DNA of 64,000 bases from Bifidobacterium pseudocatenulatum DSM 20438 = JCM 1200 = LMG 10505 (lineage in GTDB: Bacteria > Actinomycetota > Actinomycetes > Actinomycetales > Bifidobacteriaceae), in the NCBI RefSeq assembly GCF_001025215.1, contig NZ_AP012330.1, positions 1,984,001 through 2,048,000 on the forward strand, written 5' to 3'. Positions within the stretch are counted from its first letter, which is position 1. Every line of letters begins with the position of its first letter. Under the pieces are notes generated by a model. That model had not been told where the DNA came from. It saw nothing but the letters and a program-made list of their open reading frames with translations, and made no database searches. Shown piece by piece: positions 17,845-26,795 of the stretch. A program made the position numbers and the translations under genes.

Positions 17845-18132
17845 TTACTTGCGAAGAATCTTCGTACGGATGACGGATTCGTTCAGGTTCAGCAGACGAT
17901 CGAGTTCGTCGCTGGTGGCCGGCTCAGCGGAGTAGTTGACCACAACGTAATTGCCTTCGGTCTTGCCAGCGATCTCGTAGGCAAGCTTGCGACGGCCCCA
18001 GATGTCGATGTTCTCGACAGCACCGCCTTCCTTGGTGACAGTTTCCAGATACTGCTCGGTCAGCTTCTTCAGACCGCGCTCATCCAGCTCAGGATCGGCA
18101 ATGAACATCAGTTCGTACTTATGCGCAGACAT
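17845..18132 (-). CDS. rpsF: 30S ribosomal protein S6
   Basis: 95 residues, starting MSAHKYELMFIADPELDE at 18132. GGAGGTGGGTG lies just before the ATG, so the longer open frame upstream is not used. The S6 fold is recognisable by IDIWGRRKLAYEIAGK and NYVVVNYSAEPA. It is the first gene of its operon, divergent from prs. Confidence 0.97.
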   Translation of the reverse strand: MSAHKYELMFIADPELDERGLKKLTEQYLETVTKEGGAVENIDIWGRRKLAYEIAGKTEGNYVVVNYSAEPATSDELDRLLNLNESVIRTKILRK

Positions 18133-18347
18133 CACCCACCTCCTTCGGACTATCGGCCATGGACCTTCCATGGCAGGAGTGTGTATGCGTACTGCCTTCA
18201 CGCATCTATATATGAAAGGTATAAAGATACAGTTCAGACAACCTGTTCAGCATAGCCCTTCTGCTGGACGAGCGGCAATTGCGCACGTTCTGTGGTGCAG
18301 GCGCGTCATGGGCACCCGCATTGTTATATTGAATACGGCTATTTTTG

Positions 18348-18363
18348 TACGGTTGGTACCGTA
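18348..18363. promoter_or_regulatory. Small palindrome upstream of prs
   Basis: TACGGT (18348-18353) and ACCGTA (18358-18363) flank four bases, 33 bp before the prs start. Its position fits an operator or start-site element, but there is no independent support. Confidence 0.35.
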
Positions 18364-18396
18364 TTTACGCGACTCTAGATTTGTGGAAGGCGAAGC

Positions 18397-19410
18397 ATGT
18401 CGGCGATTCTCGAAGGCACCCCGGATAAGAAATTGGCTTTGGTGACGGGTCGTGCGTACCCTGAGCAGGCCCATGAAACCGCGAAATACCTGGGAATCGA
18501 CGTACTTGAGACCACGGCTTACGATTTCGCCAACGGCGAGATGTATGTGCGTTACACCGAGCCGGTGCGTGGCGCCGATGCGTTCGTGATGCAGGCGCAC
18601 ACCGAGCCGATCAACAAGTGGATTATGGAGCAGCTCATTATGGTTGACGCCATGAAGCGCGCTTCCGCCCGTTCCATTACCGTGGTCGCGCCGTTCCTTG
18701 GCTATTCGCGCCAGGATAAGAAGCATCAGGGCCGCGAGCCCATCACCGCCCGACTGATTTTCGACCTGTTCCGCGCAGCCGGCGCCGACCGTATTATGAC
18801 GGTCGATCTGCATGCCGCCCAGGAGCAGGGTTTCTTCGATGGGCCGGTCGACCATCTCACCGCCACTCCGGTGCTGCTTGACTACGTGCGCAACAACATG
18901 CCGCTTGAGAACACCACCATCGTGTCTCCGGATGCCGGCCGCATCAAGGTTTCCGAACAGTGGGCCGCGAAGCTGGGCAATCTGCCGCTCGCGTTCATTC
19001 ACAAGACCCGTGACACCACCCGCCCGAACCATGCCGAAGCGCATGGCATTATCGGCGAGGTCGAAGGTCACGACTGCGTGGTGGTCGACGACATGATCGA
19101 CACCGCGGGCACCATCTGCGAGGCCGTGCGCACACTGAACAACGCTGGTGCGAAGTCCGTGACGCTGGTTGCCACGCATGGCCTGCTGTCCGGCCCGGCC
19201 GTGGAACGCCTGAGAAATTGCGGTGCCAAGGAAATCGTGCTCACCGACACCGTGCCCGTTCCGGAAGAGAAGCGCTTGCCGAACATGACCGTGCTGTCCG
19301 TGGCTCCGCTGTTGGCCGCCGGCATCCGTTCCGTGTTCGAATCCGGATCCGTTTCCACGCTGCTCAACGGTCTGCCCGAAGACATGCGTCCCCGCAATAT
19401 CTACGCCTGA
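18397..19410 (+). CDS. prs: Ribose-phosphate pyrophosphokinase
   Basis: 337 residues, slightly longer than the typical 315. It makes PRPP from ribose 5-phosphate and ATP for nucleotide, histidine and tryptophan synthesis. Seen: PFLGYSRQDKKHQGREPI (ATP/flexible loop), TVDLHAAQEQGFF (metal-binding His/Asp), SPDAGRIKVSEQWA, and the PRPP-binding loop VVVDDMIDTAGTI. GGAAGG precedes the ATG. The functional neighbour is the ribokinase/nucleoside unit, which would supply ribose 5-phosphate. Confidence 0.97.
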   Translation: MSAILEGTPDKKLALVTGRAYPEQAHETAKYLGIDVLETTAYDFANGEMYVRYTEPVRGADAFVMQAHTEPINKWIMEQLIMVDAMKRASARSITVVAPFLGYSRQDKKHQGREPITARLIFDLFRAAGADRIMTVDLHAAQEQGFFDGPVDHLTATPVLLDYVRNNMPLENTTIVSPDAGRIKVSEQWAAKLGNLPLAFIHKTRDTTRPNHAEAHGIIGEVEGHDCVVVDDMIDTAGTICEAVRTLNNAGAKSVTLVATHGLLSGPAVERLRNCGAKEIVLTDTVPVPEEKRLPNMTVLSVAPLLAAGIRSVFESGSVSTLLNGLPEDMRPRNIYA

Positions 19411-19434
19411 TTCGCGCAATCTTTTCAACGTAAC

Positions 19435-19469
19435 AAAAACTCGCCCCCATCCGGTCGGCGAGTTTTTTA
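19435..19469 (+). terminator. Terminator of prs
   Basis: Arms ACTCGCC (19439-19445) and GGCGAGT (19457-19463), followed by six T. Confidence 0.9.
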
Positions 19470-19484
19470 ATGTCAGATCTTCCC

Positions 19485-19528
19485 AAAAACGGGGTGCCGC
19501 ATCCTACGTCGGTAGGATGCGGCACCCC
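19485..19528 (-). terminator. Terminator of the ribokinase gene, 17-bp perfect stem
   Basis: Perfect 17-bp arms at 19491-19507 and 19512-19528 around a four-base loop. Five T follow on the minus strand. It is separated from the prs terminator by about 20 bp. Confidence 0.88.
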
Positions 19529-19586
19529 GCGTATCAAGAGAGAAAAGAGAAATCTGGCTAGCGTCCGATAGGCATCCTCGCTCCCG

Positions 19587-20564
19587 TTATTTGGCGAATG
19601 CTTCGCGGATTTGCGCGGCATTGCCGTAGGAGGCCTGCGCACCATACCCTGTGGCGGCGTATGCCGAAACATACGAGGCAAGCTCGGCCGCTTCGGAAAG
19701 CGCCATGCCCGAGGCAAGACCGGCTAGCACCGTGCCCATGAAGGAGTCGCCGCAGCCGGTGGTGTCCACCGCGTTCACACGCACGGGGGCAATGCGCTGG
19801 ATCGGCGTTGCCGAAGTGGAATCCAATACCACGGAACCATCGCCGCCGAGCGTCACGATCGCCTGTTCGAAACCGAATCCACGCATTGCTTCCAGCGCAT
19901 GATTCCAATCGAAACCGTCCCAATCGTCGTTTTCCGGCTCGTCAATGCCGAGCAGCTGCACCATCTCATGCTCGTTGACGAGCAGAATATCGGATGCTTC
20001 CACCAGTTCGGCCGGCAGCGACGGGGTGAACGGCGAATCGTTGAGCAGCACTTTCACGCCCGCTTCATGGCACATGCGCGCGGCGGCCGTCACCGTTTCG
20101 ATCGGGCTTTCCAAGCACAGGCCAAGTACGGAAGACCGTGCCAGCGCATCGCGCACGGATTCCACATAATCCACGGTGACCTGCGCGTTCGATCCCGGCG
20201 AGTACACGATGGTGTTTTCGCCGGTTGCGTCCACGGTAATCACGGTTGTGCCGGATGGTCCGAGCACGCGGCGAACATGCGTGGTGTTCACGCCCGCCTC
20301 GCCCAGAGCGCCGAGTAGGAAGTCGGCGTTGGAATCGGAGCCGACCGCGCCGAACATCTGCACGGTTGCGCCGATGCGCGCTGCGGCGGCCGCCTGGTTG
20401 CCGGATTTTCCGCCCGGCAGCAGCTGCAGCGGACCGCCGGTGATGGTCTCCCCCGGCCCTGGCAGACGCTGTGCGGTGACGGTGTAGTCCGCGTTCATCG
20501 AGCCGATTACGGACACTGTGCCGTGGATGCGGTCCAATGCGGAGAGAACTTCAGTCGCGCTCAT
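19587..20564 (-). CDS. rbsK: Ribokinase (PfkB family)
   Basis: 325 residues. The PfkB signature regions are present: VIGSMNADYTV with the substrate-binding NxD, LPGGKSGNQAAAAARIGA, and NAVDTTGCGDSFMGT carrying the catalytic Asp and anion hole. It phosphorylates ribose to ribose 5-phosphate in the cytoplasm. It follows a nucleoside hydrolase and an MFS carrier on the same strand, which fits use of ribose released from nucleosides. A 120-bp gap with a strong hairpin separates it from the carrier gene, so its expression may be partly uncoupled. Confidence 0.93.
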   Translation of the reverse strand: MSATEVLSALDRIHGTVSVIGSMNADYTVTAQRLPGPGETITGGPLQLLPGGKSGNQAAAAARIGATVQMFGAVGSDSNADFLLGALGEAGVNTTHVRRVLGPSGTTVITVDATGENTIVYSPGSNAQVTVDYVESVRDALARSSVLGLCLESPIETVTAAARMCHEAGVKVLLNDSPFTPSLPAELVEASDILLVNEHEMVQLLGIDEPENDDWDGFDWNHALEAMRGFGFEQAIVTLGGDGSVVLDSTSATPIQRIAPVRVNAVDTTGCGDSFMGTVLAGLASGMALSEAAELASYVSAYAATGYGAQASYGNAAQIREAFAK

Positions 20565-20597
20565 CTTTACCTTCCTTACATCAAAAGAAGATTTATG

Positions 20598-20658
20598 AAA
20601 ATGGAGATTTGCGAAATAGTGTTGTTCAGTAATCGCAATTATCGCAAATCCCCATTTT
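20598..20658 (-). terminator. Hairpin between the carrier and ribokinase genes
   Basis: The arms AAAATGG-A-GATTTGCGA (20598-20614) and TCGCAAATC-C-CCATTTT (20642-20658) pair with one mismatch around a 27-base loop. T residues follow on the minus strand. It would act as a terminator or attenuator after the MFS gene. Confidence 0.65.
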
Positions 20659-20684
20659 TACTATATTGAGGATGTAATGTGCGA

Positions 20685-22136
20685 TTACTTTGCCGATTCC
20701 TCGGTTTCCAGCGCATGGTTGCCTTCGTAGATCTTCTTCTTGAAGACGAAGAACACGATCAGGCCAAGCAGTGCGGTACCGGCGGCGACCAGCAGCAGGT
20801 TGGCATAGTTGGCGGCAGTGCCGGTTGCGCCGGTGATGGAGCCGCCTGCGAGGGCGTTGGAGCCGAGCAGGCTGCCGATGATGGCGATGCCGATGGACGG
20901 GGAAACGTTCATGGCCAGATCGTTCATGCCGACGCCACGGCCGGATTCGTCCTTTTCAATGGTGCCCAGCACGGTGGAGACCACCGGGGAGTACATGAGG
21001 CCGCAGCCTGCGTAGAACACACATGCGCACAGGGTCAGCACCACGAAACCGGAGTTCACGCAGAATGCCGCACCGGTCCAGCCGAGGAACATGAAGGTGC
21101 CTGCGGTCACGATGCCGGCCTTGATTCCGATCTTGCGGATGATCATGCCGGAGCAGGTGCCCACCACGGCGGCGACCACGAAGGCCCACACAATGTGCAG
21201 GGAGACCTGGGTGGTGGTCATGCCGTAGATGTTGGTGCCGATGGCGTTGAAGATCGGGCTCAGTGCGTAGTTCACGAAGTAGAACACGAGAATCAGGCAG
21301 ATGGCGCGCAGCCAGCGGGTGTTCTTGAAGAACGCCGGGGTGATGAACGGGTTGGAGGCCTTGTTGATGTAGAAGGCGAATGCCACGAACAGCAGCAGGG
21401 AGACCACGAGCATCCACCATGCCATGTACGAGAAGAACAGGGTGAGGAATGCGGTGGCGAAGCCGAAGATCACGAAGCCGAATGCGTCAACCTTCTGGCC
21501 GTTGCCGCTCTTGGACGGCAGGGTCTTGAGCAGGATCGGCAGGAACAGGATGGTGACGGACGGGATCAGGAACAGGAACTGCCATGCGATGGAGCTGAGC
21601 ATGCCGGCTGCGAACACGCCGATGGATGCGGAAAGCTGGTATGCGGCGGTGAACAGACCGAAGAAGATGACCTTCAAATCGTTACGCAGGTACTTGGTGG
21701 CCACCACCAGGAAGGCGGAACCTGCCACCTGTTCGCCTGCGGTCTGCAGCACGCGTGCGATGATCACGGTCCACAGGTTTGCGGCAAAGAAGTAGTTTGC
21801 CACGAAACCGAAGATGGAGCCGACGAACAGCGTCACGAGACCGACGGTCACAAGCTTACGCAGGGAGACGAAATCGCCCAGGGAACCGTAGATGAAGCAC
21901 ACGATGCCGAGCACGATGCTCGGAAATGCGGTGATCAGGGACGCCTGGTTCGGTGCGCCGACGTCGGCGCCGACCTGCTGGAACACCAGGTTGAAGCCCT
22001 GCAGGCACAGGGTGCCGAGCACGAAGGTGATCAGCAGCGGGATCAGGGCGCGGATGGCCATCTTGTTGCTGGTCACCGGATCATCGAACGGATCGGCGGA
22101 TGCGGTACCGGTCACGGCGGTTGTGTTGTTAGACAT
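20685..22136 (-). CDS. MFS transporter, probable nucleoside/purine carrier
   Basis: 483 residues with about 14 membrane spans, like DHA2-type MFS proteins. The N-terminal half has the loop GSLGDFVSLRKLVTVGL (motif A position) and ARVLQTAGEQVAGSAF (motif C-like region). A polar central loop (PSKSGNGQKVDAFG) links the halves, and the C-terminus is a charged tail (KKKIYEGNHALETEESAK). It lies between a nucleoside hydrolase and ribokinase on the same strand, with a 65-bp gap to the hydrolase. Nucleoside or ribose uptake is therefore the best inference. The sequence alone would allow drug efflux. Confidence 0.85.
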   Translation of the reverse strand: MSNNTTAVTGTASADPFDDPVTSNKMAIRALIPLLITFVLGTLCLQGFNLVFQQVGADVGAPNQASLITAFPSIVLGIVCFIYGSLGDFVSLRKLVTVGLVTLFVGSIFGFVANYFFAANLWTVIIARVLQTAGEQVAGSAFLVVATKYLRNDLKVIFFGLFTAAYQLSASIGVFAAGMLSSIAWQFLFLIPSVTILFLPILLKTLPSKSGNGQKVDAFGFVIFGFATAFLTLFFSYMAWWMLVVSLLLFVAFAFYINKASNPFITPAFFKNTRWLRAICLILVFYFVNYALSPIFNAIGTNIYGMTTTQVSLHIVWAFVVAAVVGTCSGMIIRKIGIKAGIVTAGTFMFLGWTGAAFCVNSGFVVLTLCACVFYAGCGLMYSPVVSTVLGTIEKDESGRGVGMNDLAMNVSPSIGIAIIGSLLGSNALAGGSITGATGTAANYANLLLVAAGTALLGLIVFFVFKKKIYEGNHALETEESAK

Positions 22137-22201
22137 AATAAAAATCCTTGATTCTCTCGAATTGCGCGATATGCGATACGCGATTGCTTGGCCGGTTACG
22201 C

Positions 22202-23158
22202 TTATTCAGCCTTGGCTGCGAGGCCGGAGATGCGGGTCATGAATTCGTTCAGGAAGCGCGGCACGTCGACGCCGACGGCAACCTTCATGGTCTTGGCCGG
22301 GTCATTCAGGCGGGTTTCGTCGCCGATGGTGCGTCCGCGGGTCGGGCCTTCCACGTCGACCTTCATATTGATGTCGAGGGTGGTGACGAGGGTCGGGTCC
22401 ACTGCCACGCCAACGGCGAGCGGATCGTGCAGGCCGCAGCCGCCCAGATGCGGGGACGTGGTTTCGTAAGCCTTGATGTAGAAGTCGGTCATGTCGGCCA
22501 GGAACTTGCCGGCCTTGGTGCCGAGGTCGCGCCACTGCTGGGTTTCCTTGTAGGTGAGCAGGGTCTGCAGGGTTACGTCGAGACCGATCATGGTGGTCGG
22601 CGCCCCGGAACGGAACAGGTAGTCGGCGGCTTCCGGATCCTGCGAAATGTTGGCTTCCATGCAGGCGTTGCAGTTGCCGGGTACGGTCAGTGCGCCGCCC
22701 ATAAGCACGATTTGGCCGATTTCATCCTTGATTTCCGGTGCTTTCTTCAGTGCGGCTTCGATGTTGGTCATCGGGCCGGTCGGCACGTAGACGAGATCCT
22801 TGCCATAAGTCTTCACTGCGTCGATGATGAAGTCGACCGCAGATTCGGTTTCGACGGAACGGCTGGAATCGGGGATTTCCACATCGCCGATGCCGTTGTC
22901 GCCGTGGATGAACGCGGAGATTGGCAGTACTTCGAAGTGATCGGTGGTGCTGGAGTGCGGCAAACCCTGATACACCTTGACTTCCGGGTGGCCGAGCAGG
23001 TCGGTCACGGCCAGTGCGTTGCGCACACCCTGCTCGACGAGCACGTTGCCGTAGGTGCCGGTGATGCCGATCAGTTCAATCTCCGGGCTTCCCAGAGCAT
23101 ACGAAATGGCAAGCGCGTCATCAACGCCGGTATCAAGATCAAGAATCATCTTTTTCAT
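22202..23158 (-). CDS. Inosine/uridine-preferring nucleoside hydrolase
   Basis: 318 residues from ATG 23158 (MKKMILDLDTGVDDALAI). The Asp cluster DLDTGVDD is the calcium-binding signature of IU-nucleoside hydrolases. Other family marks are GITGTYGNV, VPTGPMTNIEAAL, LMGGALTVPGNCN and a C-terminal GLHDPLAVGVAVDPTL containing the HDP substrate site. It cleaves nucleosides to base and ribose. The frame is open to 23260, but GAGGAAAGG and homology favour 23158. It is the first gene of the salvage unit and lies downstream of a LacI-type operator at 23267. Confidence 0.93.
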   Translation of the reverse strand: MKKMILDLDTGVDDALAISYALGSPEIELIGITGTYGNVLVEQGVRNALAVTDLLGHPEVKVYQGLPHSSTTDHFEVLPISAFIHGDNGIGDVEIPDSSRSVETESAVDFIIDAVKTYGKDLVYVPTGPMTNIEAALKKAPEIKDEIGQIVLMGGALTVPGNCNACMEANISQDPEAADYLFRSGAPTTMIGLDVTLQTLLTYKETQQWRDLGTKAGKFLADMTDFYIKAYETTSPHLGGCGLHDPLAVGVAVDPTLVTTLDINMKVDVEGPTRGRTIGDETRLNDPAKTMKVAVGVDVPRFLNEFMTRISGLAAKAE

Positions 23159-23266
23159 GTGTGTGCCTTTCCTCTTTGACGGCCTGACGACGGTCCGCCA
23201 CCATACGGGTGCATCGTCAGTTATACATCGAGCGCATTCTCGATTGTGTTGTGTTGACAAGATTTA

Positions 23267-23284
23267 TGATAAAGCGTTTTATCA
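23267..23284. promoter_or_regulatory. LacI-family operator upstream of the nucleoside hydrolase
   Basis: TGATAAAGCGTTTTATCA is an 18-bp near-perfect palindrome with the central CG step usual for LacI/PurR-type sites. It lies 109 bp upstream of the hydrolase start and between it and the lacI-family gene. A TTGACA (23254-23259) abuts it on the plus strand. Confidence 0.7.
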
Positions 23285-23428
23285 AGAACGCAAATTCTTC
23301 ACCTATACACGGCGTGTTGCCTGTATTCCCAACGATTACAGCATATTGGAGATGCTTACGTCACCACATACCGAGATTGATCTGCACCACCCGTTTTGCA
23401 CCAGTCTGCAGCATCTAAAAATGGCGGT

Positions 23429-24487
23429 TTACGCGCAGGCCGCCTGCACCAGTTTCGGCGTAAGCACTTCAACCTGCGGATCGGAAAGCCACGGACGGGC
23501 ATCCCCTGATTCCGTACCGGACTTGGCACGAACCGCAACATCAATCCGCTTACGCAACATACCCCAACAAGCGGCGGCCAAATCAGTCACGCTCTGCTCA
23601 ACGGTGGTCATACGCCAACCAAGACCGAATCGTTTGAGAATATTGTCGTAACCAATCACCTGCATATCCTCAGTAACATGCAACCCACGCTCCGCCATAC
23701 GCTGACGGAAGCCAAGCGCCATCACATCGTTGCAGCAGAACACGGCCGTCGCCCCGCCATCGATGATCTGATTCGCGGCACGATAGCCGCTATCGAAACG
23801 GTAATCACCCTCAACACACAGCGAAGAATCAAAATGCTTCCCCGACTGCTCGATGGCATCCACAAAACCACGACGACGCTCCGCGGCACTCGACTCCGCA
23901 ATATCGCCGGTGACAATGCCAATACGAGTATGACCACCTTCCAACAGATACTGGGCAGCCAAACGACCACCAAGATAGTTGTCAAAACCGACGGCATCGC
24001 ACCAGCCGCACTGCGTCAAACGGTCGATCAGCACCACCGGGCACGACACAAGCGCCACATCCTCACACAGCTGCTCAACAGCACTCCCAACACACGACTC
24101 ACGCGCCGGGATCAACATCACCCCATCCACCCCACGGGCAGGAAGACGCTGCAACAACTCATGCTCCGCAGCACGCGAATCATCGGAATTGGCCACAATC
24201 AGCGAATACCCCTGCGCGGCGCACTCATCCTCCACACACTTGGCAAGCGCCGCGAAAAACAAGTTCTCAATATCAGGCACGATCAGCGCAACCAGCTGGG
24301 ACTGCTTGGTCACCAAGCTACGCGCGCTCTGATTCGGCACATAATTCAGCTTCTTCGCCGCGTCGGCAATGGCCTTACGCTTCTCCTCAGACACGCGAGC
24401 CGGCCGATTATTCAACACCAGCGAAACCGTCGTCACAGACACCCCCGCAGCAGCGGCCACATCCTTCAACGTCGCACGATACGCCAT
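23429..24487 (-). CDS. LacI-family transcriptional regulator
   Basis: 352 residues. The N-terminal LacI helix-turn-helix reads TLKDVAAAAGVSVTTVSLVLNN, with hinge helix YVPNQSARSLVTKQ. The periplasmic-binding-protein-like effector domain follows (LVALIVPDIENLFF, FDNYLGGRLAAQYLL, VFCCNDVMALGF). It lies directly upstream of the nucleoside salvage genes on the same strand, and a LacI-type palindrome stands between them. It is the likely repressor of that unit, with ribose or a nucleoside as effector (inferred). A partial AACGTTTTA site just before its own start may allow autoregulation. Confidence 0.93.
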   Translation of the reverse strand: MAYRATLKDVAAAAGVSVTTVSLVLNNRPARVSEEKRKAIADAAKKLNYVPNQSARSLVTKQSQLVALIVPDIENLFFAALAKCVEDECAAQGYSLIVANSDDSRAAEHELLQRLPARGVDGVMLIPARESCVGSAVEQLCEDVALVSCPVVLIDRLTQCGWCDAVGFDNYLGGRLAAQYLLEGGHTRIGIVTGDIAESSAAERRRGFVDAIEQSGKHFDSSLCVEGDYRFDSGYRAANQIIDGGATAVFCCNDVMALGFRQRMAERGLHVTEDMQVIGYDNILKRFGLGWRMTTVEQSVTDLAAACWGMLRKRIDVAVRAKSGTESGDARPWLSDPQVEVLTPKLVQAACA

Positions 24488-24690
24488 TCAAACCCCTTAA
24501 AACGTTGCTCCTTCCAGCATAAATGCCACGCACTCCTGACGCGCCCAGCACCCCCATCCACAAACAAATTCCTTTCATAGCAAAATAATCCACACTATTT
24601 CCACCGGTAAATCGTTTTTCGGAAGTGTTTTTTGTATACTCGCAACGTTTTGCCCGAAATGAGAACCGCACAAGAAGAAAGGAACCAGCA

Positions 24691-25164
24691 ATGCAGCCAA
24701 CAGCACAGAAAAACAATGCGAAACAGCGCAAAACCATCGCCATCGTCGCCGTGATAGCAGTGGTTGCCATTGCGCTCGCAGCCGTTGCCATCATCGCAGT
24801 CGCCAATAAGCGCGAAATGACGCAAGCCGCCAGCGACACCTGCACGTTGAACGCGAAGGCGCTCGCCACGCATCAGCAAAACTTCGAAGTGGCTCAGAAA
24901 GAAGCCGAAGATGCGGCAAAACTCACCGTGGACGACGTGGCCGACGGCACCACGCTGGAAACCCTGAAGGATGCGATCACGCTGGCCGAAGCCGTGGAAA
25001 ACGCGCCAACATGCCCCGCGAACGGCAATGCCAGCGACTTCACCAAGGCGACAGACGATATTCGCACGTACGCCGACAACCTGCGCAACATCACCAACGA
25101 ACTCGACGCGGCCGCCAAGTCGGTGATCGCCAGCCAGGAACTCAAACTCGAGTCCGCCAAGTAA
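24691..25164 (+). CDS. Membrane-anchored helical protein of unknown function
   Basis: 157 residues from ATG 24691, preceded by AAAGGA; the longer open frame to 24625 lacks an RBS. A basic N-terminus (KNNAKQRKT) is followed by one membrane segment (IAIVAVIAVVAIALAAVAIIAVA). The outer Ala/Asp/Glu-rich helical domain has two cysteines (DTCTLNAK, APTCPANG) that could form a disulfide. Its layout resembles the protein at 46704: short cytosolic head, helix, then a helical outer domain beginning with a conserved Cys. No family is recognised. Confidence 0.7.
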   Translation: MQPTAQKNNAKQRKTIAIVAVIAVVAIALAAVAIIAVANKREMTQAASDTCTLNAKALATHQQNFEVAQKEAEDAAKLTVDDVADGTTLETLKDAITLAEAVENAPTCPANGNASDFTKATDDIRTYADNLRNITNELDAAAKSVIASQELKLESAK

Positions 25165-25579
25165 GCCGTCCGAGCCAGACGAGCCGACAGGGCGCCGCCC
25201 CTAGCTCCGCCGCCCCTGCGTTCAACGGGGCCAAGTTGCGTTTTCAAACAACTTTGACCTCGTTAAAGATGACTTTCGCAACGTTTTCACAACCCGATAA
25301 CCGCCCATACCGCAAATCGATACCCCCTTCCGCAAAAACCCGAAAGAGCTTATTAACGGGGTCAAAGTTACGTTTTGGACGACTTCACCCCCGCACAAGC
25401 GCTTTCGCACCGTATCTGGCTTATATATGGCAGATTCGACAGTCCGACCGGAGGCATTTCCTGACGAAGTCAGCTACTTGCAACACGTTATTTCCCAATC
25501 GCCACTTGCCGAACCCAATTACCAAGCTGCGTCGCATCCACCATGACGCACCGTCACAAACGTTCCCGTCCGACGCGCT
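25165..25579. other. Intergenic region with a repeated AACGGGG element
   Basis: 415 bp without a credible gene. AACGGGGCCAAGTTGCG (from 25224) recurs as AACGGGGTCAAAGTTACG (from 25355), followed in both by TTTT. The first copy also pairs with CAACTTTGACCTCGTT (25249-25264) as a hairpin. A third element at 25420-25454 is shared with 26656-26690. Confidence 0.55.
25420..25454. repeat. Direct repeat, copy 1, beside the first rfbB
   Basis: CTTATATATGGCAGATT starts a 35-bp element that matches 26656-26690 at about 27 of 35 positions. The two copies bracket the minus-strand rfbB. Confidence 0.5.
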
Positions 25580-26632
<1,053 letters not shown>

Positions 26633-26655
26633 TCATGGAGCAATTTCACACCTAC

Positions 26656-26690
26656 CTCATATATGGCAGATTTGGAAGGCTGACCGGAAA
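26656..26690. repeat. Direct repeat, copy 2, beside the first rfbB
   Basis: Starts CTCATATATGGCAGATT and is the partner of 25420-25454. It lies 50 bp upstream of the rfbB start. On the minus strand its TATATG could also serve as a promoter -10. Confidence 0.5.
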
Positions 26691-26753
26691 TATCTACGAG
26701 ATACCCGTTCGTCCACAGCTGAACACTAAAATGTATCCGGTTTAATTGTACAG

Positions 26754-26774
26754 AGCCCCTAATTATAAGGGGCT
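26754..26774. terminator. Short hairpin before the LTA-synthase-like gene
   Basis: AGCCCCT (26754-26760) and AGGGGCT (26768-26774) pair around seven bases, 21 bp before the ATG at 26796. The stem is compact and GC-rich but has no good T tract. It may be a leader attenuator. Confidence 0.45.
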
Positions 26775-26795
26775 ATCTTGTTGAAGGATGCGACG

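Noticed and set aside
18247..19428. 393-codon open frame opposite prs
   Set aside because: Antisense to a conserved enzyme gene, His/Arg-rich, with no family match.
20679..22151. 490-codon open frame on the plus strand opposite the MFS gene
   Set aside because: It is antisense to a clear transporter; composition (Glu/His/Gly-rich) is typical of a shadow frame in GC-rich DNA and no RBS exists.
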